DNA of 64,000 nt from Phytomonospora endophytica (GCF_014202425.1 NZ_JACHGT010000006.1:248001-312000), one strand, 5' to 3'; positions 42,401 to 50,598 are shown, numbered from the stretch's first letter. Notes: generated from the sequence alone by a model not told the origin. Numbers and translations: made by a program.

Positions 42401-43315
42401 TCAGCCGGGCCCGCCATCGGCGCGGTCGAGAAGGTCGCGGACGGCGGTGGCGGCGGCGTCGCGTTGTTCGATGTGGAGGTACTGGTGGGAGGCGCCGTCG
42501 AGGATGCGGTGTTCGCCGCGCGGGACGGAGGCGGCCATCGCGGTGTGGAGGGAGGTGACGCCGTCGTGAGCCCGACGCATCTGTTCCTCGGTGAGGAATC
42601 CGGCCCAGTAGAGGTTGCGGCCGCCGGCGGTCAGCACGGTCAGTGGCACGTCGGGGAGCGCGCCGCCGGTGCGGAGTTCGTTGTAGACGTCGCCTTCGAG
42701 GTTCACGACTTCGTGAAGCTGGGTGCGCCAGTTGGTGAGGTGGTGGTCGATGAGCTGGTCGCGAAGGACGTCGGGCCAGGCGCTGTAGATGTCGCGGTAC
42801 TGGCCTCGCGCGATTTCGATCTGCTCGTCGGTGAGGTCGGGTAGGGCGTCGAGGTCGGGCTTGAGCTGCTCGTTGAGTTCGGCGGCCTCCGGCGGCATGT
42901 GGTCGAGGATGTCCTCGTGGCCGGGGTCGAGAAGCAGCAGACCGGCGACCTCGTCGGGGAAGAGCTGCGCGAAGCGGCGGGCGTAGAAGGCACCCAGGGA
43001 GTGGCCTACGAGGAGGTGCGGACCGGAGGCGTTGGTGGCGTGCAGGAGTTGCCGCAGTTCTCGGGCGACGGCTTCGGCGGTGCGGGGGAGGACGGTGTCG
43101 TCGCTCCAGCCTGTGCCCGCGCGGTCGTAGATGAGGCTGGAGGCGAAGCTGGCGATGTGTTCGTGGACGTTCCAGTAGTCGAGGCCGACGAGACCGGCAC
43201 CAGGGAGGAAGACGACGCTCGGGCCGTTGTTCTCGGTGCGGTGGACGGCGATGTGGTGATGTCCGCCGATGTCCTCGCGGTGGCCGAGAGGCGGTCGGGC
43301 TGGCTCGGTCTGCAC
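42401..43315 (-). CDS. Alpha/beta hydrolase
   Basis: This 304-residue protein has the nucleophile elbow GHSLG (in HLLVGHSLGAFYARRFAQLF), the oxyanion region FLPGAGLVGLDYW, the acid in LLLLDPGHED and the catalytic His near HQYLHIEQ. No signal peptide is visible. Substrate is unknown; esterase, lipase or epoxide-hydrolase-like activity is possible. It is divergent from the ArsR-type regulator at 43411, with two inverted repeats between them. Confidence 0.85.
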   Translation of the reverse strand: MQTEPARPPLGHREDIGGHHHIAVHRTENNGPSVVFLPGAGLVGLDYWNVHEHIASFASSLIYDRAGTGWSDDTVLPRTAEAVARELRQLLHATNASGPHLLVGHSLGAFYARRFAQLFPDEVAGLLLLDPGHEDILDHMPPEAAELNEQLKPDLDALPDLTDEQIEIARGQYRDIYSAWPDVLRDQLIDHHLTNWRTQLHEVVNLEGDVYNELRTGGALPDVPLTVLTAGGRNLYWAGFLTEEQMRRAHDGVTSLHTAMAASVPRGEHRILDGASHQYLHIEQRDAAATAVRDLLDRADGGPG

Positions 43316-43351
43316 GGGTGGTGCTCCTGGGAGTCGAGTACGGAGGGAAAC

Positions 43352-43404
43352 GTTCTTGACTTGAGAACAGTATCATCTTGCGAATGGTTGCATTGTGAGA
43401 TGAT
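43352..43404. promoter_or_regulatory. Divergent promoter with two inverted repeats
   Basis: GTTCT-N7-AGAAC (43352-43368) and ATCATCT-N19-AGATGAT (43372-43404) lie between the hydrolase and the ArsR-type regulator gene and are AT-rich. The second ends 6 bases before the regulator ATG. Both fit autoregulation. Confidence 0.5.
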
Positions 43405-43410
43405 CGCCTG

Positions 43411-43959
43411 ATGGACAGGTTGGAGCTGCTCGCGCATCCGGTGCGCCTACGCGTCGTGCACGCCATGTCGGCTGGCCGGGCGCTGACGACGTCCGAGCTC
43501 TGCGAGCGGATGCCGGACGTGTCGAAGGCGACGGTGTACCGCCACGTCGGGTTGCTCGCGGACGCGGGCGTGCTTGAGGTGGAGGGCGAGCAGCGGGTGC
43601 GGGGAGCCGTGGAGCGGCGCTATCGGTTGCGCCAGGACGTCGTTGCTGTGGGCGCGAACGAGGTCGCGACGTTGTCGGCCGAAGATCATCGCCGGGTCTT
43701 CGCTGCGGCGATGGCGACGTTGATCGCGGAGTTCAACGCCTACCTGGACCGTACGGAGGTCGTCGCTGACACGGTGGGGTATCGGCAGCACGCGGTCTGG
43801 CTGAGTCCCGAGGAGCTCGGTGAAGTGGTCGAGGGCATGCGAGCGGCAATCGTGCCGATGATGGCGAACGAGCCCGCACCGGGGAGGACGCGTTATCTGC
43901 TCAGCCCGGTGATGTTCCCGGTGGAAGAGCCCGAGGAGGGGACCGGAGGCACGGAGTAG
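43411..43959 (+). CDS. ArsR-like winged-helix regulator (DUF2087/HTH_20 type)
   Basis: The protein is 182 residues. The N-terminal winged helix reads LELLAHPVRLRVVHAM, LTTSELCERMPDVSKATVYRHVGLLADAGVL, where KATVYRHV is the recognition helix; a beta hairpin (VRGAVERRYRL) follows. No metal-binding CxC is present. The C-terminal half is helical and would bind a ligand or dimerise. It is divergent from an alpha/beta hydrolase, which it probably controls. Confidence 0.85.
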   Translation: MDRLELLAHPVRLRVVHAMSAGRALTTSELCERMPDVSKATVYRHVGLLADAGVLEVEGEQRVRGAVERRYRLRQDVVAVGANEVATLSAEDHRRVFAAAMATLIAEFNAYLDRTEVVADTVGYRQHAVWLSPEELGEVVEGMRAAIVPMMANEPAPGRTRYLLSPVMFPVEEPEEGTGGTE

Positions 43960-43983
43960 CTCACACCGTCGGTGAAACCGGCT

Positions 43984-44004
43984 GAATCCACAGAGTTATC
44001 CACA
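43984..44004. other. DnaA-box-like pair in convergent gap
   Basis: TTATCCACA (43996-44004), an exact strong DnaA-box sequence, has GAATCCACA 12 bases before it. It lies between the convergent ArsR-type and DUF4157 genes. It lacks the body and the 18-base spacing of the 108-bp repeat, so it may be chance. Confidence 0.35.
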
Positions 44005-44021
44005 GGCTGGGCGTGGATCGG

Positions 44022-44813
44022 TCAGGCCGCGGGCTCCTCGGCTTCCTCTTCGGCCTCGCGCTGGACGTAGGTCTGGACGGGCGCTTCCTCCGCCTCTTCG
44101 GGCATCTCTTCGCGCTGGACATCGACGACTCGCTGGACCTCGGCGCCTTCGGCGTCACCGTGGGAGTGGCTGCCGCCGTCGTCGGCGCAGCGCTGGACGG
44201 CCGATGTGGAGGCCGCCGCGGGCGCGGCCGGGGCGGGGGTCGACATGATGGCGTCGGCGTTGCTGGCCGCTTCGCGCTCGAAGCGGTCGCTCGGGTCACT
44301 GACCTTCACGCCGCCGCCGGCGTCGGTGCCGTCGACCGGGCCGCTGCGCTGCTGCACGACGTGGGTGAGCTCATGCGCCAGCATGTGCTTGCCCGAGTCG
44401 GAACCCGGGTCGTAGTTGCCCTGCTGGAACACGATGTTCGAGCCGACGGTGTAGGCCTGCGCGTTGACGGACTTGGCGGAATCGTGGGCGGCGCCGTCGG
44501 TGTGGACCCGCACGTCGCCGAAGTCCTGGCCGCCGAAGCGGGTCTCCATGTCGGTGCGAGTGTCCGCGTCGAGAGAGTTGCCTCCGGAGGTGATGACGTC
44601 GTGAACCGGGGAACGCTCTTCCTCCATGAGTGCGCCGACTCCGGCGTTGCCCACGGCGCGCTGGAGACCGAGCAGGCCGTTGCTGCCCAGCACGTCGGGT
44701 CGTCCGTTCGCGGCGGCCTGGTACATCAGGTCGTGGTCGGGTGTGGCTTCCACGCGGTCGCCCTTGGGGCGGAAGCTCTGCTCGCCTTCGAAGCCGTGCT
44801 CGTGTCCACGCAT
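44022..44813 (-). CDS. DUF4157 HExxH protein, eCIS effector candidate
   Basis: The ATG at 44813 has GGGAGG upstream. Of 263 residues, about 65-155 form the DUF4157 domain: DMETRFGGQDFGDVRVHTDG, AYTVGSNIVFQQGNY and the zinc-protease-like AHELTHVVQQR with H147-E148-x-x-H151. The tail (195-263) is acidic and carries four VQR motifs (206, 226, 232, 250). DUF4157 genes are common in actinobacterial eCIS loci, where some are proposed effectors. It is the last gene of the LuxR-cap-ATPase run, 116 bases after the ATPase. Protease activity and loading are unproven. Confidence 0.8.
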   Translation of the reverse strand: MRGHEHGFEGEQSFRPKGDRVEATPDHDLMYQAAANGRPDVLGSNGLLGLQRAVGNAGVGALMEEERSPVHDVITSGGNSLDADTRTDMETRFGGQDFGDVRVHTDGAAHDSAKSVNAQAYTVGSNIVFQQGNYDPGSDSGKHMLAHELTHVVQQRSGPVDGTDAGGGVKVSDPSDRFEREAASNADAIMSTPAPAAPAAASTSAVQRCADDGGSHSHGDAEGAEVQRVVDVQREEMPEEAEEAPVQTYVQREAEEEAEEPAA

Positions 44814-44929
44814 CGTCGTCGTCCCCTCCCGGGTCGCGCGTATCCAATTGAAGCGTCTGTCGCCCGCCGTCTCGCGGCAAGGGGCGGGCGACCTGCTGTC
44901 GGGGCAAGTGGGCTTGCCCTTTCGGGCAC

Positions 44930-46951
44930 TCAGACCGCGGCGAATTCGAGGTATGGCCCGAACTCTCGCGGCAGGCACATTCGCCCGAGTTTGCGGTATT
45001 CACGAGCCACCGCGCCGATGACGTCCGCCATGGCGACGGGTCGCGCGGCTTCGGCGGCGAGGTAGGCGGCGGTGACCGCCGCGGACCGGATGTGGCCCCC
45101 GGCGAGTTCGAAGGAGTTGGCGAGGAAGCTCAGGTCGACGTCGTGGGATCGGGGGACCCTGTTGCCGAGGCACCGTTCCCACAGTGCCTGCCGGAGCGGT
45201 TCGTCGGGGACGGGGAAGTCGACGACGATGTCGAGCCGCCGGGTGAAGGCCTCGTCGAGGTTGGCGCGGAGGTTGGTCGCGAGGATGGCGAGCCCGTCGA
45301 AGGTCTCCATGCGCTGGAGAAGGTAGGCGCTTTCGACGTTGGCGTAGCGGTCGTGGGCGTCGCGCACCTCGGAGCGTTTGCCAAAGATGGCGTCGGCTTC
45401 GTCGAAGAGGAGCACGCCGTTGACGCCCGCGGCCTCGGTGAAGATGCGTTCGAGGTTCTTCTCGGTCTCGCCGATGTACTTGTCGACGACGGTCGCGAGA
45501 TTGACCGTGTAGAGGTCAAGCCCGAGGCCGGTGGCGATGACTTCGGCAGACATGGTCTTGCCGGTGCCCGAGTCGCCGGCGAAGAGGCCGGTGACTCCCC
45601 GGCCGCGGCCTCCGCCGGGGCGCATGCGCCATTCGCCGAGGACGGTGTCGCGGTGGCGGGCCCGGGCGGCGAGTTCGCGCAGTCCGGCCAGGACGGTGTC
45701 GGGGAGGACGAGGTCGTTCCAGTCGACGGTGGGTTCGACGCGACGCGCGAGTCTTTCGAGTCCCGCGGCGTTCTGGCCCCGGGCGCCGTAGCGGAGGTGC
45801 GCGATGTCGACTGTGGTGTCGTCGCAGCGGGCGGCGACGTCGGCGGCGTCGGCGGCGCGGCGAACGGCGAGCGCCCCCAGGACGAAGTGCGCGGTCGCGG
45901 CGGCGGCGTCGACGTGGGGCGCGACGCGGCCGTCGAGGGCATCGCGCCAGAGTGTGGCGCGCTGCGCGGCCGACAGCGGGAACGCGTCGCACTGGAGTGG
46001 CGGGCGCTGGCTCCAGCGTGGGTCCCAGCCTCCGGTTCCCCACAGGACGAGGGGTACCGGCACGTCGGCGAAGGTCTCCAGGATCATCGTCGGCGTGAGG
46101 CCGTCGACGGGGCCGCAGGCGACGCCGGCACCGCGCATGACTGCTTCACGCACGATGGCGCGGGCCAGGGCGGGCGCGTCCTGGAGGGACGCCAGCCGTT
46201 CGGCGTCGACGCCGATGACGCCGAGCCCGCTCTCCTCGAAGGCCGCCGCCGCGCACGCGAGTCCGCTGGCGCCGGTGCGTTCGTGGACGTAGACGAGCTT
46301 GATGCCGTTGGACAGTGCCCTCGCCAGGCGCGCGCTGTCGGCCGTGGACGGCAGCGCGCGCAGGTCGTCGGCGAAGATGACCCCGGCGAGGTCGGGGTCG
46401 GGCCGGTCGTCGCCGAGCAGGTGCGCGACGGTCCGGTCGGGCACGCGGAGTGTCCGCGACAGGAACGGCCGCTCGGGCTCGTCGATGGTGAGCAACCCGC
46501 TGCGCACCAGGGGAGCTCCCGCGTCGAGACGCGCCCGGCCTTCGGCGTCGGCCTCGGGCCTCCCGCACAGGCGCAGGGCGAGCCCGGCGGTGGCACGCCG
46601 GCGCGTGACGTCGTCGTTGAGGTAGCCGTAGAACTGCTCGAAGCGGCTGTCGACGTCGGGCGCGACCGCCACGAGCAGCAGTTCGATGTCCAACGGTGAC
46701 AGCCGGGCACCGGACGCCAGGCGGGCCAGCCGTGAGGCGGGGTCGGCATCGGCGTCGCCGCCGTCCGTTCCCTCCTCGTAGGGGCCGCGACGGTCGTCGA
46801 GGAGCGCGTCGACCGTCGCGTCTGACAGGTAGAGCCCGCGGAACGGGTCGTCGGGATTCGGGTCGGTCATCCTGCGCGCGCTCACCGCGGCGCGGATGCG
46901 CTCCTCCAGCGACGCGAGGCGCTCCAGGAGGTGCCGACCTTCGGCCGTCAC
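44930..46951 (-). CDS. eCIS AAA+ ATPase
   Basis: The GTG at 46951 overlaps the stop of the DUF4255 gene (GTGA), giving 673 residues. Residues 1-130 are a helical domain with DPFRGLYLSDATVDALL. A degenerate NTPase-like part lies in the middle (190-380). The C-terminal AAA+ module has Walker A GDSGTGKT (459-466), Walker B LLFDEADAIFG (514-524) and the FTRRLDIVVDFP arginine-finger region. Such ATPases (Cis15/Afp15-like) are conserved in eCIS loci and needed for assembly or loading. The longer frame upstream overlaps the DUF4255 gene and is not used. Confidence 0.93.
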   Translation of the reverse strand: MTAEGRHLLERLASLEERIRAAVSARRMTDPNPDDPFRGLYLSDATVDALLDDRRGPYEEGTDGGDADADPASRLARLASGARLSPLDIELLLVAVAPDVDSRFEQFYGYLNDDVTRRRATAGLALRLCGRPEADAEGRARLDAGAPLVRSGLLTIDEPERPFLSRTLRVPDRTVAHLLGDDRPDPDLAGVIFADDLRALPSTADSARLARALSNGIKLVYVHERTGASGLACAAAAFEESGLGVIGVDAERLASLQDAPALARAIVREAVMRGAGVACGPVDGLTPTMILETFADVPVPLVLWGTGGWDPRWSQRPPLQCDAFPLSAAQRATLWRDALDGRVAPHVDAAAATAHFVLGALAVRRAADAADVAARCDDTTVDIAHLRYGARGQNAAGLERLARRVEPTVDWNDLVLPDTVLAGLRELAARARHRDTVLGEWRMRPGGGRGRGVTGLFAGDSGTGKTMSAEVIATGLGLDLYTVNLATVVDKYIGETEKNLERIFTEAAGVNGVLLFDEADAIFGKRSEVRDAHDRYANVESAYLLQRMETFDGLAILATNLRANLDEAFTRRLDIVVDFPVPDEPLRQALWERCLGNRVPRSHDVDLSFLANSFELAGGHIRSAAVTAAYLAAEAARPVAMADVIGAVAREYRKLGRMCLPREFGPYLEFAAV

Positions 46952-47604
46952 GAGCGGTGCCGCTCTCGCCGCATCGCCACGCGGGGCGCGTCCTGGATCT
47001 CGTCGGGTTCGAGGACCTCGTGGGAGACCCGTTCGTCGCCGTCCATCTGCAGCGCCACGCCGCCTTCGGCGGGAGGTCCGGCCTGGAAGCGCCGGCCGGT
47101 CTCGATCGGGGCGCTCACGACGACGTCGAGCGAGGGCTTCAGCTCGCCGCCGAGGGCGGTCCACACGTCGGCGAACGCGCGGTCCTCCGGCGGCGGCAGT
47201 GCGACGGTCATCGGCACCGGGAGCCCCAGGAGTTCGAGGGAGCCCGTGAGCAGGCGCGGCGGGACGGCCTCGTACTTGAGGAAGCCGAGCAGCAGCAGCG
47301 AGAGCAGACGGTGCTCGTCTTCGGGTCGTTGTGTCCACGACGTGAGCAGGTACGACAGCTTCATGTGCCGCGGTGGCATGTGGCGTGCGGCGACGGTGCC
47401 GTCGTGGCGGTACTCGTTGAGCAGTCCGCGCTGTTTGCGGCGCATGTCCTCGCGGATGTCGTAGAGGTACAGGTTGACGGTGGGCGCGTTGCGGCGCGCG
47501 GCCCAGTCCTTCGTCGGTGCTTCGAAGGCCACCTCGATGTCGGTGCCCGCGAGCGCCTCCTCCCGGATGAGCTTCCCGAGCGCCTCGTCGACCTCGTGGA
47601 TCAT
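46948..47604 (-). CDS. DUF4255/Pvc16-like cap (tube terminator) protein
   Basis: This 218-residue protein starts MIHEVDEALGKLIREEAL and has PTVNLYLYDIREDMRRKQRG and LSYLLTSWTQRPEDEHRLLSLLLLGFL, the DUF4255 (Pvc16 N-terminal) signature. It caps the end of the sheath-tube. Its start overlaps the LuxR stop (TGATG) and its stop overlaps the ATPase start (GTGA), so these three genes are translationally coupled. Confidence 0.92.
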   Translation of the reverse strand: MIHEVDEALGKLIREEALAGTDIEVAFEAPTKDWAARRNAPTVNLYLYDIREDMRRKQRGLLNEYRHDGTVAARHMPPRHMKLSYLLTSWTQRPEDEHRLLSLLLLGFLKYEAVPPRLLTGSLELLGLPVPMTVALPPPEDRAFADVWTALGGELKPSLDVVVSAPIETGRRFQAGPPAEGGVALQMDGDERVSHEVLEPDEIQDAPRVAMRRERHRS

Positions 47605-48227
47605 CAGATGAGCCCGTTCCGGAGCGCGTACGCCACCGCGTGCGCGCGGTTGCGCAGCTGGAGGCGGCTGGTCACGTCGTGCAGGACGTTTTTGATGGTG
47701 CGCTCGGAGTAGGCGAGTTTGCGGGCGATCTCGGCGGTGTCGAGGCCTTCGGCGACGAGCCTGAGGACTTCGATCTCGCGGTCGGCGAGGCCGGAGAAGG
47801 CCAGGCCGCGCGGGCCCAGGACCTGGCGCTGGAGACGCCCGACCTGGGTGAGGAGCCGGCCGAGCAGGTCCGGTGGGACGGCGCCCTCGCCGACGGCGGC
47901 GGACGTGATCACGGAGATGAGGCGGTCGGCGGTCGCCTCGGAGCGGCGCACGACTCCCGCGACGCCGACCTCCATGACGTTGACGAGGTCCGCTTCGTCG
48001 ATGCGCCCGGCGACCACGACGAGGCGCGGGATGCCGAGACAGCGCAGTGACCGCATGGCGCGCAGGGCGTCGGGGTCGACGGTGTCGCTGACGACGACGC
48101 CGACCTCTGCCCGCGAGCACTCTTCCTCGTCGAGGACCAGTACCTCAGGGCGTGGGCGCAACTGGCTGGCAAGTCCCGCGCGGCAGATCGGGTCGTTCGC
48201 TTGAAGGTAGACAGATACCCGGCTCAT
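47604..48227 (-). CDS. LuxR-family regulator with atypical receiver, eCIS-linked
   Basis: The ATG at 48227 gives 207 residues. The C-terminus is a LuxR helix-turn-helix: FSGLADREIEVLRLVAEGLDTAEIARKLAYSERTIKNVLHDV. The N-terminal part follows a NarL-type receiver, but the paired acids are Asn-Asp (LQANDPICRAGL), the conserved Thr is Ala (LVVVAGR) and the Lys is Arg (GVVRRS), although one Asp remains in VVVSDTVDP. Phosphorylation is thus doubtful. It heads the cap-ATPase-DUF4157 operon and is the natural candidate regulator of the injection system. Confidence 0.88.
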   Translation of the reverse strand: MSRVSVYLQANDPICRAGLASQLRPRPEVLVLDEEECSRAEVGVVVSDTVDPDALRAMRSLRCLGIPRLVVVAGRIDEADLVNVMEVGVAGVVRRSEATADRLISVITSAAVGEGAVPPDLLGRLLTQVGRLQRQVLGPRGLAFSGLADREIEVLRLVAEGLDTAEIARKLAYSERTIKNVLHDVTSRLQLRNRAHAVAYALRNGLI

Positions 48228-48816
48228 GTTCGCCTCCCCGGCTGAATATTCGTCACAAGGCCAGGGCGTCAGCATGCATTCGGGGACTATCCGTGCACTC
48301 AACGCGGACTCTCCGGGAGGGGTTTCAGGGGCCTTTCGGGCATGAAACTCGTCAGATACAGCCGATCGGGTGAGTTTTTGCGGGGATTTTGGGGGATGGG
48401 GGTGCTGGTGGGTAATGGCCGGGTGACTGGGTGCTGCTGCCCTTCCGGGCGGGCGGAAGGGCCGAACGGGTGCCGGGGTGGGGGTGTTCGGGCGGGGTGC
48501 GGGCACAGTGCTGGAGGGGCGAGTGGGGCGGGTTTGAGGGGTTTGCCGCTTGTGGTGGGGCGCGTCGCGGTCTTGCCGGCCGGCGGCGGGTCCGGTGGCG
48601 GCCGGTCCGGAGTGAGGTCTCCGAAAAACGTGAATGCCCCCATGGGGCCTCCCGGCCTCCTCCCTACCGTCGACCGTAGCGCCGCCCCAGGCATGGGCCG
48701 GCGAACATGAGCCGCGTTCGCTGTGGATAACCCGCCGGTTGTGGACACCCCCCCACACCACGACACGGCCGCCCACGCGAGGACCCGCGTGGACGGCCGT
48801 GCCCTTCCAACCCCAC
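48228..48816. other. 589-base intergenic region upstream of eCIS accessory operon
   Basis: It holds the expected promoter of the LuxR operon (- strand), a hairpin GTTTCA-N15-TGAAAC (48322-48348), a G-rich low-complexity tract (about 48375-48540) and copy C of the dispersed 108-bp repeat. I see no gene with coding character. Confidence 0.6.
48627..48749 (+). repeat. Dispersed repeat, copy C (intergenic)
   Basis: AACGTGAAT, then GGGGCCTCCCGGCCTCCTCC from 48644, related to copies A, B and D. The DnaA-box-like sites are TGTGGATAA (48722-48730) and TGTGGACAC (48740-48748; last base deviates), spacing 18. It begins upstream of the common 108-base core, extended by a part shared with copy D. Confidence 0.8.
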
Positions 48817-49653
48817 TCAGACGCGCCGCCACAGCGCGGGTGTCGTGGGCGGCTCCCAGCCGGTGATCGCGGTGTGCGCGATCTGGCACACGTACGTACT
48901 GCCGCCGTACGTGACCCTGTCGCCGACGTTGTACGCGGTACCGGCCCGCCACGTACCGCCGGGCGACCCCGTCGGGGATGTCGTCGGAGTGGTGGGACTC
49001 GGCCCCGGACCCTGAGGCACGTTGAGCACGAAGTCGAAGGCCGCGACACGCCCGCCCCCACCCGTCGTGACGTTCATGAGCAGACGGGGATCGAACAGCG
49101 AGTCCGTGGCGTTCCTGGGCTCGTTCGGGAAGTAGAGCTGCGTCGTGAGGATCGGGCGGCCGGGCGCCTGCACCTTCACATGGATGTGCCGGGTGCGCCC
49201 CGGGTACAGGCCCGGCACGATCGTGGTCAGCGTGAACCTGCCGTTGGCGTCACTGAACTGGTGACCCCGGAACCGGTACGTGTAGTTGTCATAGTTGCCC
49301 GCGTTGTCGGCCTGCCAGAAGTCCAGCAGCGCACCGGCGATCCCCTGGCACCCGAGACCGTAGACGCTGCCCGTCAGCGTCAGCCGGGTACCGGCACCGT
49401 CGAGCATCGACGTCCGCTGCGGCGAGTTCGGCTTGAAATACGGCCCTTCCATTTGGGGCGGCGTCGGGTCGTCGCCGTCATCGCAGAACGGCGTCGGGTC
49501 GAGGGACTGCCCCGACGGCGTCGTCTCGCCGGAGAACGCCGGCGCGGCGGCCAGCACCAGCGGCGCGGGCAGCGCCACCATCGCGGCCTTGAGCAGTGTC
49601 TTGCGGCTCACCCCGGAGCGTTCGTCCTGGGGGGACTCGTTGTCGCCGGTCAT
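48817..49653 (-). CDS. Secreted intradiol dioxygenase with carbohydrate-binding module
   Basis: This 278-residue protein has a Tat-like signal (SRKTLLKAAMVALPAPLVLAA). The catalytic part has the intradiol signature GSVYGLGCQGIAGALLDFWQ ... NYDNY, and iron ligands expected in PGLYPGRTRHIHVKV (Tyr, His, His). After a Pro/Thr/Ser linker a short ChtBD3/CBM5-12-type module follows (WRAGTAYNVGDRVTYGGSTYVC). The same architecture is known in Streptomyces SACTE_2871, a secreted lignin-related catechol dioxygenase. It acts outside the cell on aromatics bound to polymer. The AraC gene lies 45 bases upstream. Confidence 0.88.
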   Translation of the reverse strand: MTGDNESPQDERSGVSRKTLLKAAMVALPAPLVLAAAPAFSGETTPSGQSLDPTPFCDDGDDPTPPQMEGPYFKPNSPQRTSMLDGAGTRLTLTGSVYGLGCQGIAGALLDFWQADNAGNYDNYTYRFRGHQFSDANGRFTLTTIVPGLYPGRTRHIHVKVQAPGRPILTTQLYFPNEPRNATDSLFDPRLLMNVTTGGGGRVAAFDFVLNVPQGPGPSPTTPTTSPTGSPGGTWRAGTAYNVGDRVTYGGSTYVCQIAHTAITGWEPPTTPALWRRV

Positions 49654-49698
49654 CGCGTTCTCCTCGTTCGTGCGGGGGGATGTCAGGCGAGATCGACG

Positions 49699-50598
49699 CT
49701 ATTCGCGGCCGACCGGCGGGTCGATGGACTCAATGCGGGGAACGTGGTGATTTCGGCTGGCCCGCCGGAAGTCGCCCGGACTGGCACCCGTCTCACGCCG
49801 GAAGAAGCGGCAGAAGTACGCCGAGTCGCCGAAGCCGAGCTCGCGGGAAACCTGCGCGACGGTCAGGTCGGTGCCGCCGAGGAGCCTCCTCGCCTCGATC
49901 ACGCGGGCCTCCCGGATGACCTGCCCCGGCGTGCGCCCGGTGACGACCTTGACGACCTCGCTCAGGTATCCGACCGACACGCCGAGCTTCGCCGCGCACG
50001 TCCGCACCGACGGGTCACCACGGTGCTCGCGGGCGACGAGCCTGCTGAACTCCTGCGCGACGACGGTCGCGCGGTCGGCCCTCGCGAAGACGCAGTCGTG
50101 ACCGGGCACGCGCCTGGCGCGCACGAGCAGGACGTGCAGGTACGCCTGGAGGACCGTCAGGAAATCCGCCTCGCGCCGCCGGTGCTCCTCCTCCATCAAC
50201 GCCAGCAGGTTGGTGAACTCGCCCGCCTCTGCCGCCGACAGGCGCAGCCACGGCCGCGCGGCGATCGCCTGCCAGGCGTCCCGATCGGCGGGATGGTCGA
50301 GGAGGAAACCCTCGGTGAAGAGCAGTACGCGCCCGACGAGGCCGGTGGCGCGCCAGTGATGGACCTGCCCGGGCGTGATGAACCCGATGTGCGGCGGGCG
50401 GAGGGGATGCTCGGCGAAGTCGATGACGTGGGCGCCGTCGCCGCCGGTCACCAGAACGATCTCGTAGAACGTGTGCCGGTGGGGATAGTCGGCGCGGGAT
50501 AAGGGGCCGATGGAGTCGAAGGTGCCGACCGCGAAGGGCACGGTGTCCGGCTCGGGCACGCAGAGACGGTGGAGCGGGAGCGGGTCGGTGTCAGGCAT
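49699..50598 (-). CDS. AraC-family regulator
   Basis: The protein is 299 residues. A cupin-type N-terminal ligand domain (about 15-120; HRHTFYEIVLVTGGDGAHVIDF) is followed by the double AraC helix-turn-helix at about 190-285 (SVRTCAAKLGVSVGYLSEVVK, LTVAQVSRELGFGDSAYFCRFFRRETGASPGDFR). It lies immediately upstream of the intradiol dioxygenase on the same strand and probably controls it in response to an aromatic compound. The ORF continues to the start at 50598 with no competing gene. Confidence 0.9.
   Translation of the reverse strand: MPDTDPLPLHRLCVPEPDTVPFAVGTFDSIGPLSRADYPHRHTFYEIVLVTGGDGAHVIDFAEHPLRPPHIGFITPGQVHHWRATGLVGRVLLFTEGFLLDHPADRDAWQAIAARPWLRLSAAEAGEFTNLLALMEEEHRRREADFLTVLQAYLHVLLVRARRVPGHDCVFARADRATVVAQEFSRLVAREHRGDPSVRTCAAKLGVSVGYLSEVVKVVTGRTPGQVIREARVIEARRLLGGTDLTVAQVSRELGFGDSAYFCRFFRRETGASPGDFRRASRNHHVPRIESIDPPVGRE

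Noticed and set aside
43984-44004. DnaA-box pair as evidence of a replication origin
   Set aside because: Only one exact box, no dnaA, dnaN or parAB genes nearby and no box cluster; kept only as a note beside the repeat family.
47604-49061. 485-codon frame including the LuxR gene
   Set aside because: The first ~278 codons are Pro/Arg low complexity and cross the repeat copy C and the dioxygenase gene; the LuxR start is the ATG at 48227.
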